Below, in pieces: positions 18,133-27,787 of a stretch of 64,000 nt of DNA. The stretch's first letter is position 1; each line of letters begins with the position of its first letter. This stretch comes from Maribacter antarcticus DSM 21422 (lineage in GTDB: Bacteria; Bacteroidota; Bacteroidia; Flavobacteriales; Flavobacteriaceae). The DNA lies in the NCBI RefSeq assembly GCF_000621125.1, contig NZ_JHZC01000004.1, forward strand, positions 372,001-436,000, read 5' to 3'. The translations under genes and the position numbers were made by a program. Below the pieces are notes generated by a model, which saw only the letters and a list, made by a program, of their open reading frames with translations, made no database searches and was not told the origin of the DNA.

Positions 18133-19530
18133 TTATTTAAGGCTTCCTACCATTTGTTCAGGTTTCACCCACTCGTCATATTGATCTGCCGTTACATATC
18201 CCAAATTAATAGCTTCCTCTTTAAGGGTAGTGCCATTTTCATGAGCTGTATTTGCAATCTCTGCAGCTTTATAATACCCGATTTTGGTGTTTAAAGCAGT
18301 TACCAGCATCAAAGAATTATTCAATAATTGTTTAATTACTTGATGATTTGGTTCAATACCTACAGCACAATTAGTATCAAAACTTTTACAAGCATCGCCA
18401 AGCAGTTGGGCAGATTGTAAAATATTAGCCGCCATCATAGGTTTAAATACGTTAAGTTCATAATGCCCTTGGGTGCCACCAATAGTTATGGCAACATCGT
18501 TGCCCATAACCTGAGCGCAAACCATTGTCAAAGCCTCGCACTGGGTAGGGTTCACTTTTCCAGGCATAATAGAACTTCCAGGTTCATTTGCCGGGATAGT
18601 AATCTCACCAATACCCGACCGCGGTCCGGAAGCCATCATGCGAATATCGTTCGCAATTTTATTTAAGGAAACCGCCAATTGCTTCAAAGCTCCATGACTT
18701 TCCACAATAGCATCATGCGCAGCTAAGGCTTCAAACTTATTTTCTGCCGTTATAAAAGGGAGTCCGGAAAAATCGGCAATATATTTTGCTACAAGTACGT
18801 CATAACCCTTTGGGGTATTTAGGCCCGTTCCAACTGCTGTACCACCTAGTGCCAGTTCTTGTAAATGTGGTAAGGTGTTTTTTAATGCTCTAAGTCCATG
18901 GTCTAGTTGGGAAACATAGCCGGAAAACTCTTGGCCCAAAGTTAGGGGAGTAGCATCCATTAGATGCGTACGCCCTATTTTTACCACTGCGTTGAATTCT
19001 TTCACTTTACCATGTAAGGTGTTTCTTAGTTGGGTAATTCCTGGAATGGTAACATCATTAAGCTTCTTGTATGCGGCAATATGCATCCCAGTAGGAAAAG
19101 TATCGTTTGAGGATTGGGACTTGTTAACATCATCGTTGGGCTGAATCGTTTTTTCGCCTTCGCCTATTTTATGCCCAGCTATTTCATGAGCACGATTGGC
19201 AACTACCTCGTTCACGTTCATGTTACTTTGGGTGCCTGACCCAGTTTGCCAAATAACTAAAGGGAATTGATCATCATGTTTTCCCTCTAAAATTTCATCG
19301 CATACCTGAGCTATTAAATCTCTCTTTTCCACTGCCAGAACGCCAAGCTCACAATTGGTATAGGCCGCTGCTTTTTTTAAGTAAGCAAAGCCATAAACAA
19401 TGTCCAACGGCATAGATGCAGCAGCTCCTATTTTAAAATTATTTCTTGAGCGCTCTGTTTGAGCCCCCCAATATTTAGCACTAGGAACCTTTACGTCCCC
19501 CATGGTATCCTTTTCTATTCTATATTCCAT
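18133..19530 (-). CDS. fumC: Fumarate hydratase class II
   Basis: 465 residues, the normal FumC length. The fumarase/aspartase signature [11 protein letters not shown] is present with the catalytic Ser loop, along with [13 protein letters not shown] and [18 protein letters not shown] substrate-binding regions. It interconverts fumarate and malate in the TCA cycle. Monocistronic by layout, with a leader region of about 240 bases shared with the next plus-strand gene. Confidence 0.97.
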   Translation of the reverse strand: MEYRIEKDTMGDVKVPSAKYWGAQTERSRNNFKIGAAASMPLDIVYGFAYLKKAAAYTNCELGVLAVEKRDLIAQVCDEILEGKHDDQFPLVIWQTGSGTQSNMNVNEVVANRAHEIAGHKIGEGEKTIQPNDDVNKSQSSNDTFPTGMHIAAYKKLNDVTIPGITQLRNTLHGKVKEFNAVVKIGRTHLMDATPLTLGQEFSGYVSQLDHGLRALKNTLPHLQELALGGTAVGTGLNTPKGYDVLVAKYIADFSGLPFITAENKFEALAAHDAIVESHGALKQLAVSLNKIANDIRMMASGPRSGIGEITIPANEPGSSIMPGKVNPTQCEALTMVCAQVMGNDVAITIGGTQGHYELNVFKPMMAANILQSAQLLGDACKSFDTNCAVGIEPNHQVIKQLLNNSLMLVTALNTKIGYYKAAEIANTAHENGTTLKEEAINLGYVTADQYDEWVKPEQMVGSLK

Positions 19531-19724
19531 ATGGTAGTTTATTTTGAATATTATTTATAACAACGGTGACCCAACCTACCTATCTAATAGGCTTTAAGTA
19601 TGTTTTTTCTTTAAATTAGCTTCTCTTCACAAATTTAAGGCATAGCAGTCTAGCTAAAAATAAAGCTTCAAATTATATTTTGTTCTTTGATTAATGTAAA
19701 ATCATAATTAATTTTAATTATTGC

Positions 19725-19756
19725 TTGTAAAAAATAATACGATTATGGTATCTTTG
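19725..19756 (+). promoter_or_regulatory. Bacteroidota-type promoter for the 57-aa gene
   Basis: TTG at 19725-19727, a 21-base spacer, then TATCTTTG at 19749-19756, matching TTG-N-TAnnTTTG. The start codon of the small membrane protein lies 20 bases downstream. Confidence 0.62.
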
Positions 19757-19776
19757 CATTAGATAAGAAAGGAACT

Positions 19777-19950
19777 ATGTTTGAATTTGACCAATATTTA
19801 GGATTTTTAGCTTTTTTAACCATTTTAACAATAGGTTTTTGGTTAATGATATTTTTGTTGGTATTTGTTGTACCTTATTGGTTAGGAGGTAATATTATAG
19901 AACTTTTGAAAGAAAAACGCGAGGCTAAAAAAGCCAAACGAGAAGCATAA
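19777..19950 (+). CDS. Small membrane protein (57 aa), unknown function
   Basis: MFEFDQYLGFLAFLTILTIG begins a protein with one or two hydrophobic helices (residues about 8-40) and a basic tail ending KKAKREA. A good promoter ends 20 bases before the ATG and a strong terminator begins right after the stop, so the transcription unit is complete and compact. No family recognised. The positive tail should face the cytoplasm. The 364 bases from 19951 to 20314 hold only its terminator and A+T-rich sequence. Confidence 0.72.
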   Translation: MFEFDQYLGFLAFLTILTIGFWLMIFLLVFVVPYWLGGNIIELLKEKREAKKAKREA

Positions 19951-19978
19951 AAAAAGAAGCCGTTTCGGCTTCTTTTTT
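19951..19978 (+). terminator. Intrinsic terminator after the 57-aa gene
   Basis: Stem AAGAAGCCG / CGGCTTCTT with a 3-base loop followed by six T. Confidence 0.88.
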
Positions 19979-20314
19979 GTTATTACCTTAAATATTTAGT
20001 TATTATTTACACTTTCTAACCGCTACTCAGTTCAATAAATCCGGACTTTGGCCTCAATAAAAATTATTTATTTCTTTTTAAACCTTAAAATTGAGGTAAG
20101 TCATTTAATTTTTTTACCCCCCTTTATTGTAAAAAATAAAATAAGTTACTTGCATTAAACAGAATAGCGTTATCTGTTACTACTTTAAGGTAACAAGGGT
20201 ACTATTTTCTTATGAACATAAGAAGAACAAAAAAAATTGCTGGATGTATCTAAATGCCATATTTCTTTTTTGTTTTTTAAGTGAAATCACCAAATGGAAG
20301 CTTCACAATTTGGT

Positions 20315-20830
20315 TTAATTCTTATTTTTCTTCCGTTTTTTCTTTTTATTTTTTTTGATGGTTTTATTTACGCCATCTTTCATTAAATCTAGAAAACCTT
20401 GGTATTTTTCTGGTGGTAAACTCATTTTTAGTTCCTCATCTTGCCGATCCGAAATGTTTTTAAATGTTTCCGACATTTTTTCTGGGGGGAGTTTTAGAAT
20501 TTGCGCCTCAATTCTTTCTTGTACATATTTTTTAAGTATAGAGCTAACTACAGCCGATTCAAAATCGTTTAAAACAAGGGCTTCTGTTATCGATGGCATT
20601 TGGTCCTCCACAATTTCTTCCGATGTTTTTGGTTTTGGTGCCTCTGGAGTGTGTTGTGCCCTAGGAATAGCACTGCGCTGTCTTCCCATGCCATTTCCTC
20701 TCATACCATTTCCTCTCATGCCATTTCCTCCCATTCCTCTGTTAAATTGAGCATAAGAGTCTGTTCCCAACATAATAAGAACCAACAATATAACTCCTTT
20801 AAAAAAGCTCGGTCTGTTTTTTGATTTCAT
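20315..20830 (-). CDS. Secreted helical protein with GMRGN repeats and Lys-rich end
   Basis: 171 residues. A signal peptide (cleavage near SYAQ, residue 28) is followed by a short tandem repeat of GNGMR units (residues about 32-48), a Pro-rich stretch, then a predicted helical region with two LPPEK motifs, and a tail of about fifteen residues almost all Lys, Asn or Arg. It resembles small Spy-like periplasmic helical proteins in layout, but I cannot assign a family. Single gene. Confidence 0.75.
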   Translation of the reverse strand: MKSKNRPSFFKGVILLVLIMLGTDSYAQFNRGMGGNGMRGNGMRGNGMGRQRSAIPRAQHTPEAPKPKTSEEIVEDQMPSITEALVLNDFESAVVSSILKKYVQERIEAQILKLPPEKMSETFKNISDRQDEELKMSLPPEKYQGFLDLMKDGVNKTIKKNKKKKRKKNKN

Positions 20831-20908
20831 AGTGTAAACTTAAACTTTAGTGTAATTAGCAAGCATTTAATTATCATTAACATCCCAATAGGTTTTTCCT
20901 TTGCTATT

Positions 20909-21253
20909 TTACTTTAAGAGCGTATTTATAGTATCTGCCGGTCTTCCTATCACAGCTTTTCGGTTGGAAATTACTATAGGTCTTTCGATTAGTTTAGGAT
21001 GCGCTTGCATGATATCCAGAATTTCTTCATCAGACAATAGTTTTCCTCGAAATTTTTCTTTCCAAACGGCTTCGTTTTTTCTTACCAGTAGCTCTGGTGA
21101 TATGCCTAAGCATGCAATAATTTCTCTTAACTCTTCTTTTGTTGGAATATCTTCTAAATATCTTATGACTTCAAATTCTTTGCCAGAATTTTCAAGGAGT
21201 TCCAATCCCTCTCTAGATTTTCTACATCTTGGATTATGATATATCTTAATCAT
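20909..21253 (-). CDS. arsC: ArsC/Spx-family arsenate reductase (glutaredoxin type)
   Basis: 114 residues in a thioredoxin-like ArsC fold. The N-terminal NPRCRKSRE loop holds Cys10, and the LIERPIVI strand with later Arg residues forms the usual oxyanion site. Glutaredoxin-linked ArsC reduces arsenate to arsenite. No arsenite efflux gene is adjacent, so a general thiol-redox role is possible. Confidence 0.92.
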   Translation of the reverse strand: MIKIYHNPRCRKSREGLELLENSGKEFEVIRYLEDIPTKEELREIIACLGISPELLVRKNEAVWKEKFRGKLLSDEEILDIMQAHPKLIERPIVISNRKAVIGRPADTINTLLK

Positions 21254-21320
21254 TTAGTTACAGATTTCTTATTTGGTCTAAAATAACGAAAAATAAACGT
21301 TTAGCTTTAAAAACTACTAT

Positions 21321-22422
21321 TTACTCTTCATCTTTTTGTCCCATCATCATTAGATATGCTTTTAAAAAACGGTCTATATCTCCATCCATAACCGCATCTA
21401 CACTACCTGTTTCCTCAGCTGTTCTTACATCTTTTACTAATTTGTAAGGATGCATCACATAGTTTCTGATTTGAGAACCCCACTCAATTTTCATTTTTGA
21501 GGATTCTATTTCCTGTCTTGCCTCCATCTTCTTACGCAGTTCTATTTCGTAGAGTTGCGATTTTAACATCTTCATAGCGGTAGCTCTATTCTCGTGCTGA
21601 CTTCGGGAATCCGAACAGGAAATCTGTATGCCACTGGGGTGGTGCGTCAACTGTACCTTTGTTTCGACCTTATTTACATTTTGTCCACCTGCACCACTAG
21701 AGCGCGCAGTTGTAATGGTAATATCAGCAGGATTCACATCTACTTCTATGCTATCATCAACTAAAGGATACACATAAACAGATACAAAGGAAGTGTGCCT
21801 TTTTGCATTACTATCAAAAGGGGATATTCGAACCAACCTGTGTACACCATTTTCTCCTTTTAACCAGCCAAAAGCAAATTCTCCGTCAATTTCTAAGGTT
21901 ACCGTTTTAATGCCGGCGACATCACCCTCTTGGTAATTTAGTTCCCGCACCTTGTATCCGTTCTTTTCGGCCCACATCATATACATACGCATAAGCATAG
22001 CAGCCCAGTCACAGCTTTCTGTACCTCCCGCTCCAGCCGTAATCTGGAGTACTGCAGGGAGTTCATCGCCTTCTTCGGAAAGCATGTTTTTGAACTCCAT
22101 TCTTTCAAGAACACTTAACGCTTTGTTGTGCTGTGCTTGCACCTCGGCTTCGGATACGTCTCCCTCTTGCAGAAATTCTATGAGAACTTCTAAATCGTTT
22201 ACTAGGTCGCTGGCCGCATTGAAATCATCTACCCATTGTTTCTTGGATTGAATGAATTTCATGTGCGCTTGCGCCTCTTGGGGGTTATTCCAAAAATCAG
22301 GAGCTAACGTTTTTTCCTGTTCGTTCTCTATTTCAACAAGTTTGGCATCAATGTCAAAGATACCTCCTCAACGCGCCAAGGCGATCTATAAGACCTTTAT
22401 AATGGTCCGTGGTAATAATCAT
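21321..22422 (-). CDS. prfB: Peptide chain release factor 2 with programmed +1 frameshift
   Basis: RF2, 366 residues after frameshifting, which recognises UGA and UAA. The first frame begins at ATG 22422-22420 and runs 22 codons to CTT TGA (TGA at 22356-22354). Skipping base 22356 continues in the +1 frame with GAC, giving [13 protein letters not shown] and the rest to 21321. The frameshift signal AGGAGG TAT CTT TGA C matches the E. coli prfB site in spacing. The tripeptide SPF ([11 protein letters not shown]) and the GGQ loop ([12 protein letters not shown]) are both present. A caller without frameshift handling would start wrongly at 22262. Confidence 0.96.
22355..22368 (-). promoter_or_regulatory. 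prfB frameshift signal
   Basis: On the minus strand an internal AGGAGG (22368-22363) sits three bases before the CTT slip codon, followed by in-frame TGA. This internal Shine-Dalgarno-like element promotes slippage when RF2 is scarce, as known for prfB autoregulation. Confidence 0.93.
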
Positions 22423-22494
22423 TCTGTTCTATTTTGTGGTAAAAATAATGTTCTTTTAAGCAATAGTAATTGCTCTTGACTTCTTTTATGATTT

Positions 22495-22518
22495 AATAGC
22501 ATTTTTAAAAATGCTATT
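22495..22518. repeat. Perfect 24-base palindrome upstream of the metalloprotease
   Basis: The half-site AATAGCATTTTT is followed at once by its exact reverse complement, with no loop. It lies 42 bases before the ATG at 22561 and could be an operator or a hairpin. There is no clear T-run after it for a classic terminator. Confidence 0.75.
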
Positions 22519-22560
22519 TCCTTTATTTTCTATATTTTTAGGAGCTAAACCACTTTAAGA

Positions 22561-24957
22561 ATGAAAAATTACACCTTGCTTGTATTAGGCTTGTTTGCCT
22601 ATCAGTTATCTACTGCGCAGTTTTCAGAAAAAAAAGCTGATTTTCAGAAATATGAAGGTCTTTTTGATTTCTACTACGACGCCATGAATGATAAAATTTT
22701 CTTGGAGGTCGATAAATTAGACCATGATTTTCTATATGTGTATTCCTTAAGTAGTGGTATAGGTAGCAATGATATAGGATTAGATAGAGGGCAATTAGGT
22801 AACGAGCAAGTTGTCTATTTTAAAAAAGCTGGAAACAAACTGCTTTTAGTACAGCCAAATTTAAAATTTAGGGCATTGACTGCTAATGCCTTGGAAAAAA
22901 AATCCATAGAACAGGCTTTTGCAAAGTCTATTTTGGGAGGCTTTAAGATTGAAGAAGAAAAAAACGGAACATACATAATTGAAATTACTGATTTTTTAAT
23001 GCAGGATGCTCACGGTGTTTCGAGAAGATTAAAACGTGCAAAACAAGGGTCTTACAGTATGGACCGTTCAAAAAGTGCTTTTGCACTGGAACGCACTAAA
23101 GCCTTCCCTAAAAATATAGAATTTGATATGACCATGACTTTTAAGGGTGAAGCCTCGGGTAGTTATATTCGCTCGGTAACTCCAAATTCAGACTTGATAA
23201 CTGTCGCACAGCATGCTTCCTTTATAGAACTTCCTGATAATGGGTATGAAAAAAGGATTTTTGACCCCAGAAGCGGTTCTTATCCATTTTCTTATTATGA
23301 CTATGCAACACCAGTAGAAGACCCTATTTTAAAGCGTTTTATAACACGTCACAGGTTAGAGAAGAAAAATCCCAATGCAGAAATTAGCGAAGCTGTTGAA
23401 CCTATTGTCTACTATTTGGATAACGGTACGCCAGAGCCTGTAAGGTCTGCACTATTAGAAGGTGGCAGTTGGTGGAACGAGGCATTTGAAGCTATTGGCT
23501 ACAAGGATGCCTTTCAATTAAAAATGCTTCCGGACGATGCGGACCCTTTAGATGTTCGTTACAATGTAATTCAATGGGTGCACCGATCTACAAGAGGCTG
23601 GAGTTATGGGAGTAGCATTACAGATCCAAGAACAGGAGAAATAATAAAGGGCCATGTAAGTTTGGGAAGTCTAAGAATCCGCCAAGATTTTTTAATTGCA
23701 CAAGCTTTAATGAACAAACCTTTTGCCGAGCGCGACGATAATAATCAACCTATGTTAGATCTTGCCATTGCCAGGATACGGCAGCTTTCTGCACATGAAA
23801 TTGGACATACCATTGGCTTTGCGCATAATTATGCTGCTAGCACTAATAATAGGGCATCGGTTATGGATTATCCGCATCCGCAGTTTTCGGTAGAGAGAGG
23901 CGCAATAGATTTCTCAAATGCCTACGCAACCGGAATGGGAGATTGGGATAAGGTTACGGTGGCCTATTCTTATGCTGATTTTGAAGAGGGAGCTAATGAA
24001 CGGGAGGAATTGAACAAAATTTTGAAGTCAGCACAAGATGAAGGGTTACGGTATATAACCGATCAAGATGCACGTCCGCAAGGTAGCGCTCATGTTCTGG
24101 CTCATTTGTGGGATAATGGTACAGATGTAAGCAAAGAGCTTACCCAAATGCTAAAAGTGCGTAAAACTGCTATTGATAATTTTTCTATTGATAATATTAG
24201 GACCAACGAACCCAATTCTGTTTTGGAGGATGTATTTGTTCCGCTCTACTTCTTTCACAGGTACCAGACGGAGGGTGTCGCCAAAATCATTGGCGGTTTG
24301 GAGTATAACTATGCGGTGAAGGGAGATGGACAAAACGTTGTGACTACAGTCGGAAGAAAAATGCAGGAAGATGCTCTTAAAGCTATTTTAAAAACCTTGG
24401 ATGCTGAGGAAATTGCTATTCCAAAAGATAAACTGAGTCTTTTCCCGCCTCGGGCATTTGGTTACGGTAGAACACGGGAATCCATCAATGGAAAAACCGG
24501 CGTATCTTTTGATGCCCTGTCGGCTGCGGAAACAGCTGCGGATATGACGCTGGGCTTCTTGCTTCATCCAGAGCGCGCTTCTAGGTTGATACAGCAAAAG
24601 TATTTGGATTCTAAGAATTTAGGCCTAGATGAGGTTTTAAATGACGTGGTAGCAAATACCTTAAATAAAAAGCACAGTGATGATTATTTAAGCGGTGCAC
24701 AACAAAACATCAATTTTAGGGTGTTGTTTCATATTATGAACCTAGCGGCTGCCAAACAGGTGCACCCTCAGGTAAACGCTATCGCAAATCACCAACTAAA
24801 AAAGCTGGCTACCAGCTTTGGTGTGTCAAACGATATTATGAAATCCGAAATGGGCAGACGTATAAAGAATTTCTATGAGCATCCAGATAAATTCGAAGTA
24901 CTACCAACACCGGTGCTCCCTGATGGTTCGCCAATTGGGATGGATTGTTTTCATTAA
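22561..24957 (+). CDS. Secreted zinc-dependent metalloprotease (DUF5117/DUF5118 type)
   Basis: 798 residues with a signal peptide ending near STAQ (residue 20). The metzincin-like zinc motif HEIGHTIGFAH lies at residues 412-422 with Glu413 as general base; a VMDYPHPQF segment further on gives the Met-turn-like region. N-terminal DUF5118/DUF5117 segments precede the protease core. Such proteins are common in Bacteroidota and are exported to periplasm or cell surface; substrates are unknown. Transcribed with or just before threonine aldolase (44-base gap). Confidence 0.9.
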   Translation: MKNYTLLVLGLFAYQLSTAQFSEKKADFQKYEGLFDFYYDAMNDKIFLEVDKLDHDFLYVYSLSSGIGSNDIGLDRGQLGNEQVVYFKKAGNKLLLVQPNLKFRALTANALEKKSIEQAFAKSILGGFKIEEEKNGTYIIEITDFLMQDAHGVSRRLKRAKQGSYSMDRSKSAFALERTKAFPKNIEFDMTMTFKGEASGSYIRSVTPNSDLITVAQHASFIELPDNGYEKRIFDPRSGSYPFSYYDYATPVEDPILKRFITRHRLEKKNPNAEISEAVEPIVYYLDNGTPEPVRSALLEGGSWWNEAFEAIGYKDAFQLKMLPDDADPLDVRYNVIQWVHRSTRGWSYGSSITDPRTGEIIKGHVSLGSLRIRQDFLIAQALMNKPFAERDDNNQPMLDLAIARIRQLSAHEIGHTIGFAHNYAASTNNRASVMDYPHPQFSVERGAIDFSNAYATGMGDWDKVTVAYSYADFEEGANEREELNKILKSAQDEGLRYITDQDARPQGSAHVLAHLWDNGTDVSKELTQMLKVRKTAIDNFSIDNIRTNEPNSVLEDVFVPLYFFHRYQTEGVAKIIGGLEYNYAVKGDGQNVVTTVGRKMQEDALKAILKTLDAEEIAIPKDKLSLFPPRAFGYGRTRESINGKTGVSFDALSAAETAADMTLGFLLHPERASRLIQQKYLDSKNLGLDEVLNDVVANTLNKKHSDDYLSGAQQNINFRVLFHIMNLAAAKQVHPQVNAIANHQLKKLATSFGVSNDIMKSEMGRRIKNFYEHPDKFEVLPTPVLPDGSPIGMDCFH

Positions 24958-25001
24958 AAGTGTACTACTCAAATTTAATATAATTCTTGATTACCGATTA
25001 A

Positions 25002-26024
25002 ATGAAAATAAATCTTATAAGTGATACCGTAACAAAACCAACCCCTGGTATGTTAGACGCGATGATGAATGCGAAAGTGGGCGACGATGTTTTTAAGGAA
25101 GATCCGTCAGTAAATGTTTTGGAAGAACAAGTGGCTGAGATGTTCGGTATGGAGTCGGCCTTATTTTTCCCAAGTGGCACTATGACTAATCAAACGGCTA
25201 TAAAATTGCATACCCAGCCTGGAGATCAGTTGATATGCGATAAGTACGCGCATGTTTATAATTACGAAGGAGGTGGTGTCAGTTTTAATAGCGGGGTGTC
25301 TTGCAGGTTGGTAGATGGCAGTAGGGGCATGATGACAGCCGAGCAAGTAATTGCTGCTATTAATCCTCCGGATTTTTATCATAGTCCTTTATCTACTTTG
25401 GTCTGCATAGAAAATACCACGAACAAGGGTGGTGGTGCCTGTTGGGATTTTGAAGAATTGAAAAAAATTAAAACCGTTTGTGATGACCATCATCTAGCCT
25501 ATCATTTAGATGGTGCCAGATTATGGAACGCACTAGTTGCAAAGCAGGAAGAGGCCCAGCAATATGGGAAGCTTTTTGATACTATCAGTGTATGTCTTAG
25601 CAAGGGGTTGGGCTGTCCCGTAGGTTCTGTGTTGGTAGGTAGTAAAGAAATGGTGACAAAGGCAATACGAGTGCGCAAAGTATTAGGGGGTGGTATGCGC
25701 CAAGCAGGGTTTTTAGCCGCAGCAGCTACTTATGCCTTGGGACACCATATAGAAAGACTCTCTGACGATCATAGGAAAGCGAAAGAAATAGGTTCGTTGC
25801 TTTCCGATGTAAACTATATTAAGAAAGTAGAGCCTATAGAAACGAATATCGTCATTTTTGAGATTGATGAAAACTATTATAGTAGTGAAGTATTTACCAC
25901 TATGCTGTTACAAAAGGATATACACATTATCAGTATGGGGCAAGGCAAGTTACGTATGGTAACCCATTTGGATTATACCGATGCGATGCATGATTGTCTG
26001 TTGCACATCTTACCAAAATTATGA
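25002..26024 (+). CDS. ltaE: Low-specificity L-threonine aldolase family
   Basis: 340 residues, PLP fold type I. The cofactor lysine is Lys201 in LSKGLGCPVG, and YHLDGARLWNA carries the Asp that contacts the pyridine nitrogen. It cleaves L-threonine or allo-threonine to glycine and acetaldehyde. The gene ends 6 bases into the convergent yegP-like gene. Confidence 0.93.
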   Translation: MKINLISDTVTKPTPGMLDAMMNAKVGDDVFKEDPSVNVLEEQVAEMFGMESALFFPSGTMTNQTAIKLHTQPGDQLICDKYAHVYNYEGGGVSFNSGVSCRLVDGSRGMMTAEQVIAAINPPDFYHSPLSTLVCIENTTNKGGGACWDFEELKKIKTVCDDHHLAYHLDGARLWNALVAKQEEAQQYGKLFDTISVCLSKGLGCPVGSVLVGSKEMVTKAIRVRKVLGGGMRQAGFLAAAATYALGHHIERLSDDHRKAKEIGSLLSDVNYIKKVEPIETNIVIFEIDENYYSSEVFTTMLLQKDIHIISMGQGKLRMVTHLDYTDAMHDCLLHILPKL

Positions 26025-26348
26025 TGTGCTACTTTTAACGATTATATGGTTTTGAAGTCTGTTATTCAGGTTTTTAATCCCATTTTCCATACCAGCCTCC
26101 GAACTGTACAAGCCGCTCTTTCCTATTAGCTTCCCCTGTTGATTTTTAAGTTCAAATAAAAACTGACCGTTAAAATTTGTTTTACGCTCAAAACGTTTCG
26201 ACAAGGAAGGAGGACCCGATAAACTTCCTATGGTTTCTTTTAAGGATGTTTCTTCAGCAAAAAGGATACTTTTTAAAAGTACTTTTCCAGTTTCCGATTT
26301 TACAAAAAATTTATAATTATCTGATTTAGTCTTTTTAATTTCAATCAT
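26019..26348 (-). CDS. YegP-type DUF1508 protein
   Basis: 109 residues with two tandem DUF1508 units: KKTKSDNYKFFVKSETGKVL (residues about 5-48) and FNGQFLFELKNQQGKLIGKS (about 58-105), each ending in a S-x-x-x-x-N-G-I-like helix. This is the usual two-repeat YegP arrangement; function unknown. The 3' end overlaps ltaE by 6 bases tail to tail. The 478 bases to its right (26349-26826) hold no intact gene; an open frame without start codon at 26501-26701 is discussed in the findings. Confidence 0.9.
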   Translation of the reverse strand: MIEIKKTKSDNYKFFVKSETGKVLLKSILFAEETSLKETIGSLSGPPSLSKRFERKTNFNGQFLFELKNQQGKLIGKSGLYSSEAGMENGIKNLNNRLQNHIIVKSSTS

Positions 26349-26826
26349 TTAGCCACTTTTTATTAAAGGTAAGAAAACTTTTGTTTTGATAGGATTAGAA
26401 CAGAATCAACAATGAGAGTGATTTTTCAAAAGTGAGAAATCATAATGGGTACATTTTAGATAACTTAAATAGCAACCCATATTAAAAAAGGATGAGATGA
26501 TTTTACGTTTATAATAGTTTCGATTGTAAGGGACGTACTATTTACCTGAAAACTAAGAGCAAAAAAACACTACGTGCCTTGACCATGTCTGAGGTTTACG
26601 TTAGTCCACCGGTTACACTTAACTTAAAACCTGTTGGAGAGAAAGTGATCGTAGTTCTAGAAAAGTCGGGTAAGGCGATAGGGGGCTACGAGTGTGATTA
26701 GGTGTTACGTTTATTCAAAAATAATACGCTGTAAATCGAAGAATAGAGCTTAGGTTTGTTACTAATTAATCCCACTAAGGGTCTCTCAAATAAAAAAGGT
26801 TTTCCATAAATAAAACGCCTTTTGTT

Positions 26827-27205
26827 TTAATTGTATTTATTGATGATTTTTAAATGATACCGAACATTACCGTTCATAGCATACTCGGAATATTCATCAA
26901 GTGATTCTCCATTGCCGTTCCATACTTAAAGTAGGGAACATACTCCTTTTTTATTATGTTGTGCCACAACCTCCTTATTATGCTTCATTGAATGCGCTTG
27001 TATCGAACAAATCATTCTTTAGCAGCATACAAGGCAGGCACCAATTACTACCTATAAAATATATCAAGATATTCTTATCCTGTTATTTTACAAGTTTCTT
27101 TACAGCTTCAAGATTGTATTGCCAATCGTTTTTAGAAAATATATCGCTGCTCGCTTGTGCAGATAGTAGCAAGGGAAGTACGAAGAGTAAGAATAACTTT
27201 TTCAT
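26827..27205 (-). pseudogene. Decayed secreted thioredoxin-like gene
   Basis: The minus strand opens at ATG 27205 with a signal peptide (MKKLFLLFVLPLLLSAQAS) and reads to an in-frame TAA at 27085-27083. The same frame continues QDKNILIYFIGSNWCLPC, a thioredoxin WCxxC motif (27043-27029), to a TAA after FNEA. Then a shifted frame gives NKEVVAQHNKKGV, followed by FPTLS (the cis-Pro segment) and, in a third frame, VWNGNGESLDEYSEY up to a stop at 26827. Order and content are those of a thioredoxin fold, with one nonsense codon, at least two frameshifts and probable internal loss between the two halves. Confidence 0.75.
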
Positions 27206-27318
27206 CTACGTAAAATTTACTGGATACCTGTTTTTCAAGTATTGATGTCGGTTATAATTGTCCATGTTTTAGTCAAATACCCATTATGGGCTTTCATTAA
27301 GCTAAATTTCAGTCCACC

Positions 27319-27645
27319 TTATTTAAACAATGAATCCATACCCGGAATATTGGGCATCCCTTCTTTAGCAACCGCGGCAAGTTCAGCTTCATTAACTGAT
27401 GTCGCATTCTGTATCGCTTTATTTAATGTTTCAATTAGAAAACCCTCCAATTGTTTTTTGTCTTCAAGTAAGGTATCCGAAATATTAATTTTTTTAATCT
27501 CGCGGTTAGCGGTAATCGATATTTCTATGCCTCCATCTTTAGATATTTCATTTATATGAACGGCATCCAACCTTTTTTTGGTTGCTTCTACTTTCTTTTG
27601 GGTCTCTTTAAGTTTGCCCATCATTCCCATCATATCTCCGAACAT
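27319..27645 (-). CDS. ybaB: YbaB/EbfC-family nucleoid-associated protein
   Basis: 108 residues. N-terminal Met-rich [18 protein letters not shown] helix, then the YbaB core with [19 protein letters not shown]. YbaB binds DNA as a dimer and is usually next to recR/dnaX, which are absent here. It lies between the thioredoxin pseudogene and the divergent oligopeptidase. Confidence 0.92.
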   Translation of the reverse strand: MFGDMMGMMGKLKETQKKVEATKKRLDAVHINEISKDGGIEISITANREIKKINISDTLLEDKKQLEGFLIETLNKAIQNATSVNEAELAAVAKEGMPNIPGMDSLFK

Positions 27646-27749
27646 ACGTTGTCGTTTTTAAGTGTTTATTGTGTAAAAGTACTAAATACGTTGTAGTACA
27701 CAGCGCTATTAAATCGAGATTAGTGTCAAGCTTACAATGGAATAAGTAT

Positions 27750-27757
27750 TATTTTTG
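27750..27757 (+). promoter_or_regulatory. -7 element for oligopeptidase B
   Basis: TATTTTTG matches TAnnTTTG and lies 30 bases upstream of the ATG at 27788. No convincing -33 TTG. Confidence 0.5.
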
Positions 27758-27787
27758 CAGCTATTAAAAAATTCAAAGTAGAACTAA

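Noticed and set aside
20680-20735. GMRGN repeat tract as a CRISPR-like or satellite array
   Set aside because: It is a short in-frame coding repeat of about five residues per unit within a secreted protein, with no spacers.
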